Shown here: in pieces, positions 1-12,152 of the stretch
How the letters are laid out: each line of letters starts with the position of its first letter
Position numbering within the stretch: the stretch's first letter is position 1
NCBI GenBank assembly: GCA_946800325.1
Contig: OX326959.1
Location: 5,662,501 to 5,726,500, forward strand
Origin: Luzula sylvatica
Taxonomy: Eukaryota > Streptophyta > Magnoliopsida > Poales > Juncaceae
Reading direction: 5' to 3'
Length of the DNA: 64,000 nt
The notes under the pieces: model-generated
What the model saw: only the letters and a program-made list of their open reading frames with translations
Told to the model about the DNA's origin: nothing
The model's database searches: none
Made by a program: the position numbers and the translations under genes

Positions 1-81
1 ATATATTATATATCGTCTAATAATTCAGAAAATACAAAAAGTTAAAACAAAATGAAATTAAGAAGTAAATTGCATCAATAC

Positions 82-3000
82 CCGAATTTTTGTAAGAAAG
101 CCCTATAAGCAGGAAGAAGTATTTCGGCAACTATGAGCCTTAGATTTTCTCGTAGTTCTTCATCTTGAACTATCCATAAGCAATGCTTTTGATGGATCTC
201 CTCTAGTTGCGTGTTAAAGGACTTCAATCTGTAAATCACAAAATAGAACGGGTTTATATTACATTTTTTCATAAAGGGTATACATGATATTTTTATTTGT
301 ATAGGGGTATATATGATACTTTTTACCTTTCTTTAACGGCATCTTTAAGGGCGTTATTGCTTAAACTGGTTGATCCACCACCAGTACCACCAGAGAAAGA
401 AGAGACTAGACCTTGGCTTGATAAACTCTCTATTAACTACACATTGTTAACAAATTTGGTTAATTTCACAAAAAGGTCCCTGAGAAAAATGTAAATCCAA
501 CCTTAGCGCAACAAGCTTTTCGGTAAAGATTCGATTGTTGCTGCACTATCCTTCTTTTCTTCTGTATCCAATCATCACCTAACAATTCCTTTATATTCGG
601 AGTGCTAAGAACAAAAAAAAACATAATATAATTATCTAACACAGTATGAAAAATTCGATAATTTTTATATACAAATAAATGAAAAAAGATAGAAAATCGA
701 AAAAAAATATTTACTTCCTCACAGAATTGATCATGTAGTAAACATTGTTCATCATGAAAATATTACCAAGCGCTAAATCTTTGCCATGTTTTGCCATCTC
801 TTCTAAATTGTATTGAAGGGATTGTATTATCCTCAAAATTGCAGGTAAAAACTGTAAATTTTCCTCATCTTCTTTTCCTTTTCCGTATTCTTCAAAAAGC
901 TTGGTCATTATCTCCTGATAACTGGAAAAAAAAAAAGAAATATTTACTAGTTTAATAATCATATTAAACATTTAATTTAAAAATAATATTCCAATTATTA
1001 TTTTTTTTTCTTTCGAAAATTTAATTGATCGGTGTAACATACTCGAATAAATATTTGATGTAGTTCATGACATAGCTAGAGATGGGATGGACCCCACCGT
1101 TGGATTTCAATTGAGACTTTTCCTTTTTTACTTTATCCGCAAATGTTTCGAATGTTTCTGCGGTCGTCTCGACAATGCGTTTTCGTAAACTCGATACAGA
1201 ACTCAACATCTCTCTACATGCTTCTCCCATAAATAACGCCTCCATCTATAAATAAATAATTTTTGTTTTTTGTTTTCAAGGATACAAAATTATTTTTCTT
1301 CAAATAGAATAAATAATTTAATATTCACCTCGGGCTGGAGCTCGCACATCATCACGTACATATCGAGGAGAACAAAAAAGTTCTCGAAAGATTTTTTTAT
1401 TTTTACGATAACATCGGGAAAACTGTGAAGAATTGCCAGATTATCCGAGATTACTCCTGCAAAACATTGGTCTCGAAATGCATCTTCAATTCCTTGGAGG
1501 ACGTCATCGCATAATTGCCGCTCCGCTGCAAATAACAGCTTCACCTACATATATTTTTTTTGTAACATTAACATATAAACACAAATTTTAATTTTATTTT
1601 TGTTTGAAAAAAATAATAGAAAAACTCTCACAGAAATGCCCATATTATCAATCCAATTAGGAATTTTGTCCGCTAAATTCGGCCACTCCATTCTTTGAAC
1701 CCCCTCTCTTCCGAGACTTTGTACTCCCAAATACTTTAAACTCGCCTGCAACGCGTTCGCCCTTGTAGCTCTGTTTAAAAAACCACGACAACGAAACAAA
1801 AATACCATCTTAAATTTCTTAATTCAAAAATGAAAATATTATTTTTTTATTCGTCGAGTACCTATATATTTTCATGCAATCCGTGTGGTGGCCAACAAGA
1901 ACTAGTTTTATGGCGAGACTATTGAGTGAAGGTATCAATTCGGGGACGATAAGTGTTGGCAGTTTGTACGCGGTTGGCTCTTCACTCGAGTCTGCCTCCT
2001 TCTCGCTCGAAAGACGTTCGTACAGTTCGTACAGACGATCTGGCAAAATAGGTTTGCTGAAAAAAATAGAGTTTAATTAGTATGAATTATGATAATAAAT
2101 ATGTTGGGGTTATTATAGAATTTGTATTTTAAACTGAAATTAGAAGGAAAATAAAGCAAACCTATTTTGACTCATCTTCTTGTGGAATTCAATTTCGGTC
2201 ATGTTAATTGCCTTTGAAAGCAAACTATTTGCTTGTGTTAGTACAATTTCGCTAGTTTGGAATTTTTTGCGAGCACTAAAGAATCTTATAATTCGCATTA
2301 TTTGATTGATTGCTTCTAAAAATCTCTCTAAATCCTCATCACTCGGACCCTTAAATATCACCACTTCTATCTAAACTTCAACATATATCAAAAAATAAAG
2401 TTAAATTCTAAAAGAAGGTAATAATAATAGTAGTAAATAAGAGTGATTTTATTTATATTGCACATTATAAAGTTTGAGGCATGAGAATAATATGTCTTTA
2501 AGTATATCATTTTTTCATGAAATTAAAAAAACCTGATCTTTTCGAAACTCCAAAAACCTTTCTCTTTACAAGATTTTATTTATATTCATTTATATCATAG
2601 AAGGGTTAAACTTAACAATTTAGGGTGTAAAAGATTTTTTGAACTAAAATATCTCTCTATTTTCATATTTAATTTTACTAAATCCTTATTGATATTTGTA
2701 TCAATAAAAAGATCTCCACAAATATTTTTAACATATACAAATTAAAAAATAAACTAATATTATATTTATAAAAAAATATACTTCATTTATTATATTTTTT
2801 CCATAAAAATAGCATAAAAATGATACAAAATAATCAAATGCCTTTAAAATATCTTAGCACAAAATATATTTTTATCAGCTAATTTTAATTATATGCTTTG
2901 AACAATACACATAGAATTATAATTAAAACTAGCTGATTAAAAAAAAAAAATTTCTCGCTGAGATATTTTCAAAATGCCTAATTAATTTATATCATTTTTT

Positions 3001-3847
3001 ATTTTTTATAATTTATGCGTTTTTTGTATGAAAAATATAATATATAAAAATTATAGAAATCTAAAATTTTGCATATGTAGAAAAAATATTTATAAAAAAA
3101 TTTAGATTAATAAGTTCATCAAAGCGGTTTAGTAAAATTAAATATGGAATATTTTTAAAAATTCCCCTTGAATATTTTAGTTTTACCCATTATTGTTATT
3201 CATATGGTTAATTTACCTCTCGAATGCGATCGAAATGGTTTACTATGAATTCTGTTTTCTTCAAGGACTTGCTAACGTTGTCATGAGACCTAATAATATT
3301 CTGCATTTTCCCCTGCAAATTTATGTGTTCAAATCAAATTTTTGTAAGAAAACGAAATTTTTGTTAATTATTCTTTGACTCGTTAATAGTCTATTGAAGT
3401 TTATGTAAGAAATGGTCAAATAATTTCATGCGTACACACTATCAGATATTTCATGAAAATTATCATGTATGCCCCTCCAAAATGATAAAATATCATGAAT
3501 GTTCCTGTATGAAAAGAATATCACTTGTACATCTAGTTCCCAATTTACTTCAAAAACATCTTCAAACTACCATCATTTATTTACTATTGACGAAAAACAA
3601 ATAATAACTTGCGAAAATCAGTAGAAAAAGGGTAAACATGAAATTTCTTTTTTCTTTTTCTGTTTTGAGAAATTGAAATTTCAGAAAGAATAAGAATTAC
3701 TCGTACTTGTATCGGTTTCATGGTGATGTCGAGCGAAGTAATTCGTCTATCGAAGGAACTGAGCGCAGAAACGACTTTATCGGTTGTGACCTTGCTCTTC
3801 TCCAGTGATTCTCTCAGTAAGTTCGCCCTCTCTCTCAGCACCTCCAT
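82..3847 (-). CDS. EXO70A1-like exocyst subunit gene, copy 1 (last exon off the window)
   Basis: EXO70 is a subunit of the exocyst, which tethers secretory vesicles to the plasma membrane. Exons on the minus strand: 3847-3707, 3312-3217, 2370-2162, 2056-1862, 1770-1632, 1544-1329, 1245-1043, 921-715, 604-502, 427-327, 228-82. All borders are GT-AG and phases agree throughout, with no internal stop. Family signatures seen: MEVLRERANLLRESLEKS at the start, KGPSDEDLERFLEAINQ, NWIDNMGIS, FVLLDMYVMMCELQPE, HPISSYVMNYIKYLF, NIFMMNNVYYMI, LLGDDWIQKKRRIVQQQ, and ELRENLRLIVAEILLPAYRAF near the C-terminus. The last exon, present in copy 2, must lie left of base 1. Intron 2 (2371-3216) is the longest and holds a stem-loop repeat. 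The start is the first Met in an exon matching the EXO70A N-terminus. It is close to A-clade EXO70, but the middle is divergent. Confidence 0.9.
2815..3019. repeat. Palindromic MITE-like stem-loop in EXO70 intron 2
   Basis: An imperfect inverted repeat: GCATAAAAATGATAC with TGCCTTTAAAATATCTTAGC on the left mirrors GCTGAGATATTTTCAAAATG and ATATCATTTTT on the right. A tight inner hairpin (ATCAGCTAATTTTAATTATA with its complement) lies at about 2875-2938. The same structure is in intron 2 of copy 2, so it predates the duplication. Confidence 0.5.
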
Positions 3848-4738
3848 TTTTTATCTTTCGCGAAATCGAGAAATACAGAAGAAATGAATAAATAAGAAAA
3901 TTAAGAAAGAATGGTATTATGTATGAATGAATGATGAAAATTGTTTACTTCTCTTTTGAAGTTTCCTTTGTTATTTTTCCTCTGATTTTTTTTCTATTCA
4001 GGATGTTTTCAGAGGTTTATTTAATTTAAATCTCATGCTCTCCATTATGATAAAACTGGACAAATCCCTGATTCATTTAATTCATTTCTTATGAGTGAAA
4101 TGGACATCTCCAGTTTTATGAAATTAGAAGGTTGAAACTCTGTTTCTTAATTTCCTTTCCAACTTGCGTTGAAAAGAATAGTGTCTCTATCCAAATTCCA
4201 AATTAAGCAAGAATAAGTCTTTTTTTCTTTTCTTTTTAAATATTTTTCTGAAATGTCATTTTCTTGAATTATCAATGTCTTATTGATAGTGTCAATTTGT
4301 CTATTTATTGTTATTATATCTTGCATTCATAGCTAGTTACGTCCATAATGCTGAAAACAAATATAATTATATAACAAATAATAACTATATTTATAAAACA
4401 TTATTTCAACTTAAATGCATTCCGATTCCTAGCCGTCTTTTTGGGCAAACTCTAATTAATTCTCAATATCTAATTTCTTACAAACAAAAAAAAAATCAAT
4501 ACAAATTTCTAATTACCTAAACACCACCAGTAAACACAATAAAACCTCAAATCCAAATTTCAATCTCAGAATTTATCATAAAAATTTTGAGGACCTATTT
4601 TATTTGACAGAATTTCAAGAAAACCTCAAATAGTACATACATCATGAAATTGTTTGCACACTATAGTACAACATAACATAATTTATTATTCGATAATAAA
4701 ATATATATATACATATATAACATTACATAAAAAATATG
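3848..4738. other. Intergenic: EXO70 copy 1 upstream region
   Basis: AT-rich spacer between the EXO70 start codon and the end of the small gene behind it, both on the minus strand. It must hold the EXO70 5'UTR and promoter if copy 1 is expressed. An inverted pair of about 19 bp, TGATAAAACTGGACAAATCC at about 4050 and GGACATCTCCAGTTTTATGA at about 4103, surrounds TTCATTTAATTCATTT. No other coding signal was seen. Confidence 0.5.
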
Positions 4739-5148
4739 TTAATTAAATTGTAAATTTGTAATAGTTCGAAGAATGTTGTACGTAATGAAGATTTGGTTCT
4801 TTTCTTCGACATCCTTGTTTGCAGCGATAATCTGCACGTACCCAAAACAAAACAAACTAATAAATATAATTATTGATCGAAAATGAAGAAGCAAAAAAAT
4901 GTATCAATTATAAGAAACGAGCAAACCTCTGCGGCAACTTCTTCGGCTTTCTCAGCATTTTGGTACGTTTTATCGAGTTGGGCTCTGTCAAAATTAAATC
5001 ATATGATTTGTATCGTCACAAATTGGGCTTGGCATAGAAATGGGTTTCGAAATGATTTTAACGCGTAATGAGAACATACCCTAATTTTGTCTGTGGATCT
5101 TGTACATTTTCGGCGCCGTTAACGATATCTAAGTATTGAACAAATTTA
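4739..5148 (-). CDS. Last three exons of an unrecognised gene, copy 1
   Basis: Not recognised. Three consistent minus-strand exons can be drawn: 5148-5080, 4984-4927 and 4831-4739. All have GT-AG borders (donors GTATGT and GTTTGC, acceptors ATAG, GACAG, GTGCAG), phases agree, and there is a TAA stop at 4739-4741. Joined, they read KFVQYLDIVNGAENVQDPQT, then a charged helix-like stretch LDKTYQNAEKAEEVAAEIIA, then NKDVEEKNQIFITYNIL near the end. No signal or membrane segment is visible. Upstream exons (above 5148) could not be found. The gene lies head to tail with EXO70, whose ATG is about 890 bp downstream. It could be a genuine small gene or the surviving 3' part of one. Confidence 0.5.
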
Positions 5149-6203
5149 CTATTTTGGAGGGGTACGGATTATATTTTCTATTTTTGGGGTGCATATGTGA
5201 AATTTTGCTAGCCAGTATGTCAGGTTTGATGCCTTGTTCGACGTGCCATCTAGATGGAATGTCTATTGAGATAATTGAGGGCAATTTTTTAGGTCCTTAT
5301 TGTATTCACTTGGTTTGTATACCTGTTAATTGTCAAAATAATCTGATTTTAACGACAATTTCGAGGGATAATTAGAGAAGAATGAAAATTTGTAGATTAA
5401 TTTCTAGAAACTCAGTTACTAACGATATTGATAAACAATATACAAACCATCAATTGGTAATTAGCCGTTTCGGTGGAACATTATCCTCTAATATGATATG
5501 CTATGATTTTCATGCAACTACGATGTCATACGATTTTGAAATTATTATGATATACGATATGACTATTGTATGATTTTATATGCTATAATTTTTTGTACGA
5601 CTATATTATGATATGATATTATATTTTATATATGATTATAACATGATATGATTTTAACACAATAAGAAATGAAATAAATAATAAGGTTTTGAAAAGAATA
5701 TGAATAAAAACATGAATTTGAATTTAAATAAGATGATTAAATTAGTATATGTTATATTTTGCCGTAGAGGCTAATGCGACGTTAAGATAATCATAATGAA
5801 ATCTCAAATTCCGCCAGTTACAAAATTGGCGGAATCCCAAATTACGCCAAATTTAATTCACTTAACCAGTGAATTAAACTTTGCGGAATTTGAAATTCCG
5901 TCAATTTTGCAATTGGCGGGATTTCGAATTCCGTCCTTGGTTATTTCGGGATAAACTTCTCGACATGGTTATTTTTGAAATAAATTTATAAAATTTGGGT
6001 ACATGCAAAAAATACAGCTTAATTTTACCTCTAATTACTATAATTAAGAGAAAAGCAAACGCGTGGTTTCTACAGAATATTTTTTCGTGATTTTTTAATA
6101 TGATGCGGAAGCTTTTTCTCGACTTCTTTTTGTCCACGTTAAATTTGTTTTATTGAAAAAAATACTCTATGTAGTTGTTCGGCAGACCGGAATTAGGATG
6201 GAA
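5149..6203. other. AT-rich duplicated spacer with iterated ATGATATGATTT and a small inverted repeat
   Basis: No gene seen. At 5490-5660 degenerate iterations of TATGATATGATTT occur; the same tract recurs at 39600-39760 and 55220-55390. At about 5803-5935 a set of inverted words (AAATTCCGCCA, TGGCGGAAT, GGCGGGATTTCGAATTCCG) can fold on itself; it recurs, shortened, at 39920-40020. From about 6166 the block similarity stops, at the left edge of the composite insertion. Confidence 0.5.
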
Positions 6204-7827
6204 CTAGCATTACCCCCGCGCAATTGCGCGGGGCTGTTCGGGTTTATAAGTAATGTAGTTGAAAAAAATTGTTGTTCGTTTTGTGTATGTGACTTTCTTT
6301 TTGTAATCATTATTATATGTGTAATTTAGTGTGTTGTGTGCGAGTGAAATTTTGTAGCAAAAATCGTTTGAAAATTTTAAGAGCCGGATTTCTTGAATAA
6401 TTCAAACGGTTATTGCTAAAAAAATTATCTATATTTTATACTTCATAAGTAGAATAAGGAAAAAGAACGAATGAGTCGTCATGAAATTTATTAAGAACAT
6501 AATAGTTCAGAAAACATTGCTGAAAAAAAGAGTGTTTTTAATTTCACAAATCTTTAATTTCGCTACATATTTAGTACAAATATTTTTCGTCCTTTGTGTG
6601 GTCAGCCAACAACAAAGTTTGACGATGTCATCGCTAAACATTTCGTTCGAATCTTTAATTTAAATTAATATTGTTCTTTTATTAATATTGTTCAACTTAT
6701 TATAATTTTATTTTAGTTTTTCAAGAAAAATAATAAAGGACCAAAATGTAAATTTTAAAACTTCGGAGGACAAAAATGCAAATATAAAGGACCAAAATGT
6801 GAAAAAAGGACAAAAATATAATTTTTTTTTTAAAATATGACCAATTTGAGGCCCCTGGACTAAAATGTAAATTTCAAAACTTCGAAGGGCCAAAATGCAA
6901 ATATAAAGGACCAAAATGAGAAAAAAGGACCAAAATTTAATTTTTTTTCGAAAAAAGGACCAATTTGAAAATAAAAAAGGACCAAAATGGAGAAAAAAGG
7001 ACCAAAATGGGGAAAAAAGGACCAAAATGTAAATTTTTTTCGAAAAAAGGACCAATTTGTAAATCAAAAAGGAGCAAAATGTAAAAAAAAAAAAAAAAAT
7101 TTACAAATAGGCCCCCTGGTGACGTGGCTGCACCAGGCAAGAAAAATAATAAAGGACCAAAATGTAAATTTTAAAACTTCGAAGGACCAAAATGCAAATA
7201 TAAAGGACCGAAATGTGATAAAAAAGGATCAAAATGTAATTTGTTTTAAAAAACAGGACCAATTTGAGGCCCCTGAACCAAAATGTGAATATTAAAATTT
7301 CGAAGGACCAAAATGCAAATATAAAGGACCAAAATGTAAAAAAGAAGGACCAAAATGTAATTTTTTTTTTAAAAAAAGAACCAATTTGTAAATGAAAAAG
7401 GACTAAAATGTAAAAAAAAATATTTGTTTTACAAATAGACCCCTGGTGACGTGGCTGCCTGGACTAAAATGTAAATTTCAAAACTTCGAAGGGCCAAAAT
7501 GCAAATATAAAGGACCAAAATGCAAATATAAAGGACCGCAATGTGATAAAGAAGGACCAAAATATAATTTTTTTTTAAAAACAGGACCAATTTGAGGCCC
7601 CTGGACCAAAATGTGAATATTAAAACTTCGAAGGACCAAAATGCAAATATAAAGGACCAAAATGTAAAAAAAAGGACCAAAATATAATTTTGTTTTTAAA
7701 AAAGGACCAATTTGTAAATCAAGAAGGACCAAAACGTAAAAAAAAAAAAAAAAATTTACGAAAAGGCTCCTGGTGACGTGGCTGCACCAGGAGGCAGCAA
7801 ATCCCCTTGCATTAGTATATAGATAGA
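6204..7827 (-). mobile_element. Non-autonomous Helitron, copy 1 (minus strand)
   Basis: On the minus strand it starts TCTATCTATATACTAATGCA (preceded by A) and ends with the hairpin CCCCGCGCAATTGCGCGGGG followed by GTAATGCTAG or a close variant, then host T. TC at the 5' end, a 3' hairpin a few bases before CTAG, and insertion between A and T are the defining Helitron features. It encodes no Rep/helicase. A 60-codon open frame near 6481-6663 is repeated in Helitron 2 and looks incidental. The middle is a minisatellite. It mirrors 12153-13954. Confidence 0.85.
6724..7735. repeat. Minisatellite of GGACCAAAATGTAAA-type units inside Helitron 1
   Basis: Dozens of degenerate units such as AAAGGACCAAAATGTAAA, AGGACCAATTTG and GGACCAAAATGCAAATATA, separated by A/T runs. 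Two longer internal repeats each end in a motif like CCCCTGGTGACGTGGCTG. The same array in opposite orientation occupies Helitron 2, with a different number and order of units, so the arrays have changed since the copies parted. Confidence 0.85.
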
Positions 7828-8306
7828 TAGCGGATTAAGTGTCTTATTCCAGCCGAACACGCATGGAATTAAATGGAATAGGAAGTAATTTTTTGGAAGA
7901 TCTCTATTCCATGGTAAGGCTGGAAGTTCTTTATTCCATGGAATAGGAAATATTTTAGGACAAAATTGCCCCTTACTCTTCCACCTCCTGCCTACGTGGC
8001 CAATAAAATAATTATTTTTTTTATGTCTCCTTTCTTTCTCTGTTTCGTGGGGACAAAATAAAATCCTCCTCCTTCGTTGTTTTCTCCGGCGAAATCTCGA
8101 CAATTCGTTGGATATTGGTCTTGCCAAAATCTCACTTATAGTTGTGCTCGTTTTTATCTTTCTAAAGAGGTCCAAATGTATGAGTTTCTTTGTCTCCATC
8201 CGAGCTTCCAAGTTCCATCCGAGAGTAAAATAGATCTTTGGAGCTCAACAATGGAGAGAGGAGAGCAAAGCCTTGGTTTGACGAGGTTCGTTTTTTATTC
8301 ACTCAA
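7828..8306. other. Spacer with iterated ATTCCATGGAATAGG and a possible captured exon
   Basis: From about 7840 to 7970, words such as TTATTCCATGGAATAGGAA recur in both orientations. From 8077 an open frame of about 70 codons runs to a possible donor (ACGAG then GTTCG at about 8285). It contains SFQVPSESKIDLWSSTMERG. I do not recognise it with confidence. It could be the first exon of the same captured gene as the EGY2-like exon at 11995, because the MULE between them sits in what would be an intron. Confidence 0.35.
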
Positions 8307-8315
8307 TTTTAAATA

Positions 8316-11300
8316 GGGATAATTTCTTGTATATCCCTCCAAAAATTCAAAATATCAAATATGTCCTTCTAAAATTACAAATATCAAATTTATCCTTTGA
8401 ACACTTATTGTATATCAAATTTGTCCCTTTTAAACATTCAATATATCAAATTTATCCTGAACTGTTAATTTACTGTTAACTTTGTTAAAATAACCATGAT
8501 TAAATTTCTAAACTAGAGTAAAGTCAATAATTATAATTTAAATGACTAAAATACCCCTTGACATTTACTTTGCCATCTCAATTCTCAAGTCTCAACCTTA
8601 CTCTTCTTCTTCTTCGTCAAGATGATACTTTTTTGCCCTAGGTGAACTCCGCCCTCCCTTTCAGTACTAGCCCATACTTCTTCGACACCTCATATTTCTT
8701 CAAGATATACGTTCCTCCCCAATCGCCTCTCCCACGTTCTCTTCTTCTCTCCTCTTTTGTTTTTTTCAATTTGATGGGTGATTGATGTTTTTAAACTGAA
8801 GCTTTATTCTTTTTACTAAGAGAGGGCTTTAGGTCTCATCTTGCTTCTTCGTCTGTTGTTCAGCTGCTTGAGTATATGAGCGGTAACATTCAGACTTACC
8901 AAGTATGATCTGATTTTTTTGCATTTTCTTCTCGGATTATACGTTTATTTTTAGTGAAATTGAATTGAAATCTTAGTTGCTGGCCTTGTTGTAACCAGAT
9001 TTTAGTTGAATTCTAGTAGAAACATGCAATTGAGTTCGATTTTATGTTTCTAAGGTAAAAATTGCGCAGACTGTGTTTAAGAAAAATTCTAGTAGAAACA
9101 TGCAATTGAGTTCGATTTTATGTTTTTAAGGTAAAAATTGCGCAAAGTTTGTTTAATGCAAATTTCTTATTCCAATTTCATACATTTCAATTATGCTGGT
9201 TTTTTGTGATCCTCGTCATGCGAGTAATGATACCTCGTCACAGCATAATAGGAAACCATATATTAACTTCCGCAACCAATCCGAGATCCATAACGGGTCC
9301 AAATCCAATAAAAAATCCAAAACCACCCCTTAACAAACCCCCAATCTACCAACAATCCGACCCGCATACAAACCATCACTGAATTTCAAAAACCAGCACA
9401 ATGATGAAAAACAAAGCGCCAGCTCGTATCATATTGATTTTGGTACTCAATATGTACCAAGGAAGATGGGCCCTAGAGGCTCGAGTCACTACCAAAGCAT
9501 AAATTCGTTGGTACAATAACGCTAAAGAAGATGGAAAGTTTTCTCATTCGATCCATTCGATTCAGATGGGCCGAAATTTTGGGGTTACTTTCTTCAATAC
9601 CCTCGTCGATCGATTTTATGAATTTACTGAAATTATAAAGGTTTATATGGTCTCAAAAGGATCTCTAAAACCCAGCTCAGAAAACTTTCAATCATTTAAT
9701 AACGAATGAAAATTTTATTAGATAATTCATTTACAATAGATTTATGTACCAGTGAAAAGTAATTATGTTTTCAGAGAGATCGGAGTTTTCAAATTTTGTT
9801 TTGTTAGTCGATATTACAAAGCTGAGAAGATTAATTATGTTGTTATTGTTTTCTTACTTATTGGATCAAATATTGTTGTTTTTCTTTGACATTATGTTTG
9901 GGAGAATGAATGTAAGTGCCACATTTTGATGTACTTATTCCTGCTTCATTTCTCACACACCAAATTGAGATAATTTACAATAGGATGCAAATTAATTTAT
10001 GATAACACAATAATTTAATCTACCAACACAAATAATTTCACATCAAATTACTTTGGAGTATAATTGAATTGAATAAAAGTATTCGTGTTCTATATTCCAA
10101 ATCAAATTACAACACATACGTTTTATTTAAGATTTTGAATTTGTGTGTTGGCGACATTGGATACCAATTATCAGATCGGCAGTATAACAACATAATATCA
10201 ATCAAAACTCATCACTATAATGACAACTTGCAAAAATTAAAATTCAAAAAATCATATATATTTTATACGGTTCTAATTTACAATATCATATTTACAAAGC
10301 ATTACGCAGCCCTACTTACAAATTATATTTCTCACAAACTCTTTTTGACAATTGTGAGAGCCAACATGACCAATCTATTTAAACGAATATAATCACGGGT
10401 CATTGCGGCATCAAACCCTAAACTGAGACCATAGGAGGACATGAAACATTTGGCAAAAGAGTGCATTGCTAATCGACATCAGTGCATCCTGCATATTAAA
10501 GAGGACATGTAATATTTTGCAAAAACCCCTTCCTAATCTGAGAAATAAAACAAAACGTAATATCAATACTCTATCATCCTCGAGAGTCTTTTGCAAGAAT
10601 AAATTATAATAGAGGATAATTAAAACAATAATGATTTTATCTGAGACAAAATTTGAACAAATTGTGAGATGATATGAACTTGTGAATTGTATCGTCTAGA
10701 GTCTAAATTGGGTAATTAAGTCTTAGTTAGTCAATATTGTGATTAAGCATCAACAAAACTTTCATAGAATTTCGTCTTAATTAACCCTTTTACAACCTGA
10801 ATTTGCACTAATCCGGCATGATGAACTAGTAACTGACATTAATACAATGATAATTAATCTAATTTCACTTTAATTTGTCCCCAATTGAGTGTAATAATTC
10901 CAATTGACCTTAATATAGCCTTAATTATCCTAACTTAACATAATGGACTCACAATGGAGATATTAATTCATCCTCAATTAACCAGAAAATCACCCAACCA
11001 GTCAAAATTGAAAAAGAAAACATATACCTTGGACTAGAACTGATCTCTAGAAAATCAGCAACAAACTTCCTTTCACTCGCATGCAGCTTCATTCTACTAG
11101 CGGCACGGCTTCGTTCTACTTGCAACATGCATCACGAGCACAACGTCGAGTGGAGCCCTAGTTCAGCGTCTAAACTAAACCTCAACATGCATCACGAGCA
11201 CAACGTCGAAACTAAACTAAACCTAGTGATACATAGTACTAGAAAAGCAACATAGGAGGAAGACGGTTCGTAGGAACCGGAGAAGCTCCGTAGTTGCTGG

Positions 11301-11547
11301 AGAAGTTCAATGGTGATTTCGCTGTAGAGAAAACATCATCTTATCGGGTGGGTTGTGAAGATAGGTTAATGGTTCATTGGAGGGTAAAAAAGTCATTTCA
11401 CAAATTTTCTGTCATGTTTAACAGTTCCGTTCATTTTAGGTCCATTTGTATAAATAGAAGTTTAAAGGGACATATATGATATTAGCAAATTTAGAGGGAC
11501 AAATATGATATTTTTAATTTTTTGAGGGATATACTTGAAATTGCCCC
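8316..11547. mobile_element. Non-autonomous MULE with perfect 9-bp TSD
   Basis: TIRs begin GGGATAATTTCTTGTATATC on the left and, as reverse complement of the right end, GGGGCAATTTCAAGTATATC. Similarity continues inward for roughly 200 bp in words such as ATATCAAATATGTCC. The element is flanked by TTTTAAATA at 8307-8315 and again at 11548-11556, a perfect 9-bp direct repeat typical of Mutator-like elements. The interior has no transposase. It holds AT-rich DNA, a direct repeat of about 55 bp near 9020-9150 (GAAACATGCAATTGAGTTCG), and a short direct repeat near 11125-11225 (CATGCATCACGAGCACAACG). It belongs to the same family as 23585-26981. Confidence 0.85.
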
Positions 11548-11556
11548 TTTTAAATA

Positions 11557-11994
11557 TTATTTTCATTTTATTGTAGCACAAATGTCTAATTTCGAATAAA
11601 TTTTTGACTTGAAAAGTAAAACATTGGGTTATATTGTTGTTCAAACATCATCTGCAAAGGAGGAAAGAAATCCTTCATCTGATAAGGCTTTAAATCATAC
11701 ATTTTACTCATTTTTTCTTTTTATCTAGATTCAATTCGAAATTTCATCGAATTTAGTAATTCAAATAGTTTTAATTCTAAATACTTTATACTCAGAAAAT
11801 ATCCCCGGCTAGAACAAGGAAACACAACTCAATTGAAGCAAAAACAATTTAATTGGAGAGCTACAACAATAATCCTAGATGATATTTATACTACATATTG
11901 CAAATTCATCAATTTTTGTAGGATTATGAAATTAATTTAATCCTAGATGAGCTTCATTGCTCTCTTTCTTTTTTGAAATTAATTTAATTTTCAG
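11557..11994. other. Apparent intron sequence upstream of the EGY2-like exon
   Basis: Sequence between the MULE and the exon at 11995. It ends in a polypyrimidine-rich tract and TTTTCAG. A short coding-like stretch near 11640-11690 reads QTSSAKEERNPSSDK, which would suit the low-complexity region before the conserved EGY2 block. This is only a guess. Confidence 0.3.
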
Positions 11995-12102
11995 AAACAA
12001 TGTGATGTAACAATGAGGATTCGAAAGGCTACAATTGATATTCTCAAAGACCAAGTCTTTGGTTTCGACACTATTTTTGTTACCAGTCGAGAACTCTACG
12101 AG
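11995..12102 (+). pseudogene. Isolated EGY2-like (chloroplast S2P metalloprotease) exon captured in a transposon
   Basis: EGY2 is a plastid membrane site-2-protease-like metallopeptidase. This exon of exactly 36 codons sits between acceptor TTTTCAG and donor GTAAGT, phase 0 at both ends. It reads RKATIDILKDQVFGFDTIFV followed by TSRELYE, which I recognise as the conserved block before the GNLRG segment of EGY1/EGY2 proteins. No following EGY2 exons (protease HExxH or NPDG region) exist downstream: Helitron 2 begins 51 bp later. It is therefore a gene fragment within the composite insertion, not a working protease. It has no stop and normal splice sites, so it could still be spliced into transcripts. 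Confidence 0.65.
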
Positions 12103-12152
12103 GTAAGTATTTCTACACTTTTACCTTTCTTAACCTCTTATTTCACATCATA

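Larger units (their letters stand above)
1..6165. repeat. Tandemly duplicated genomic block, copy 1
   Basis: Base 1 onward matches 34170 onward nearly base for base, at an offset of about 34169 through the EXO70 3' exons. The match runs through all EXO70 exons and introns, the small gene behind it and the AT-rich spacer, to about 6165. It then resumes at 14756-15257 after a large insertion. Small indels separate the copies: for example, 36 bp near 5225-5260 is absent from copy 2. The block continues left of the window. Confidence 0.93.

Noticed and set aside
6481..6663. 60-codon frame repeated at 13496-13678
   Set aside because: It is kept only because both lie in near-identical Helitron copies. 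The product has no family likeness and Helitron Rep/helicase features are missing.
6708..7295. Open frames rich in LVLFS, FGPF and FWSF repeats in both Helitrons
   Set aside because: They are translations of the minisatellite in different phases, not proteins.
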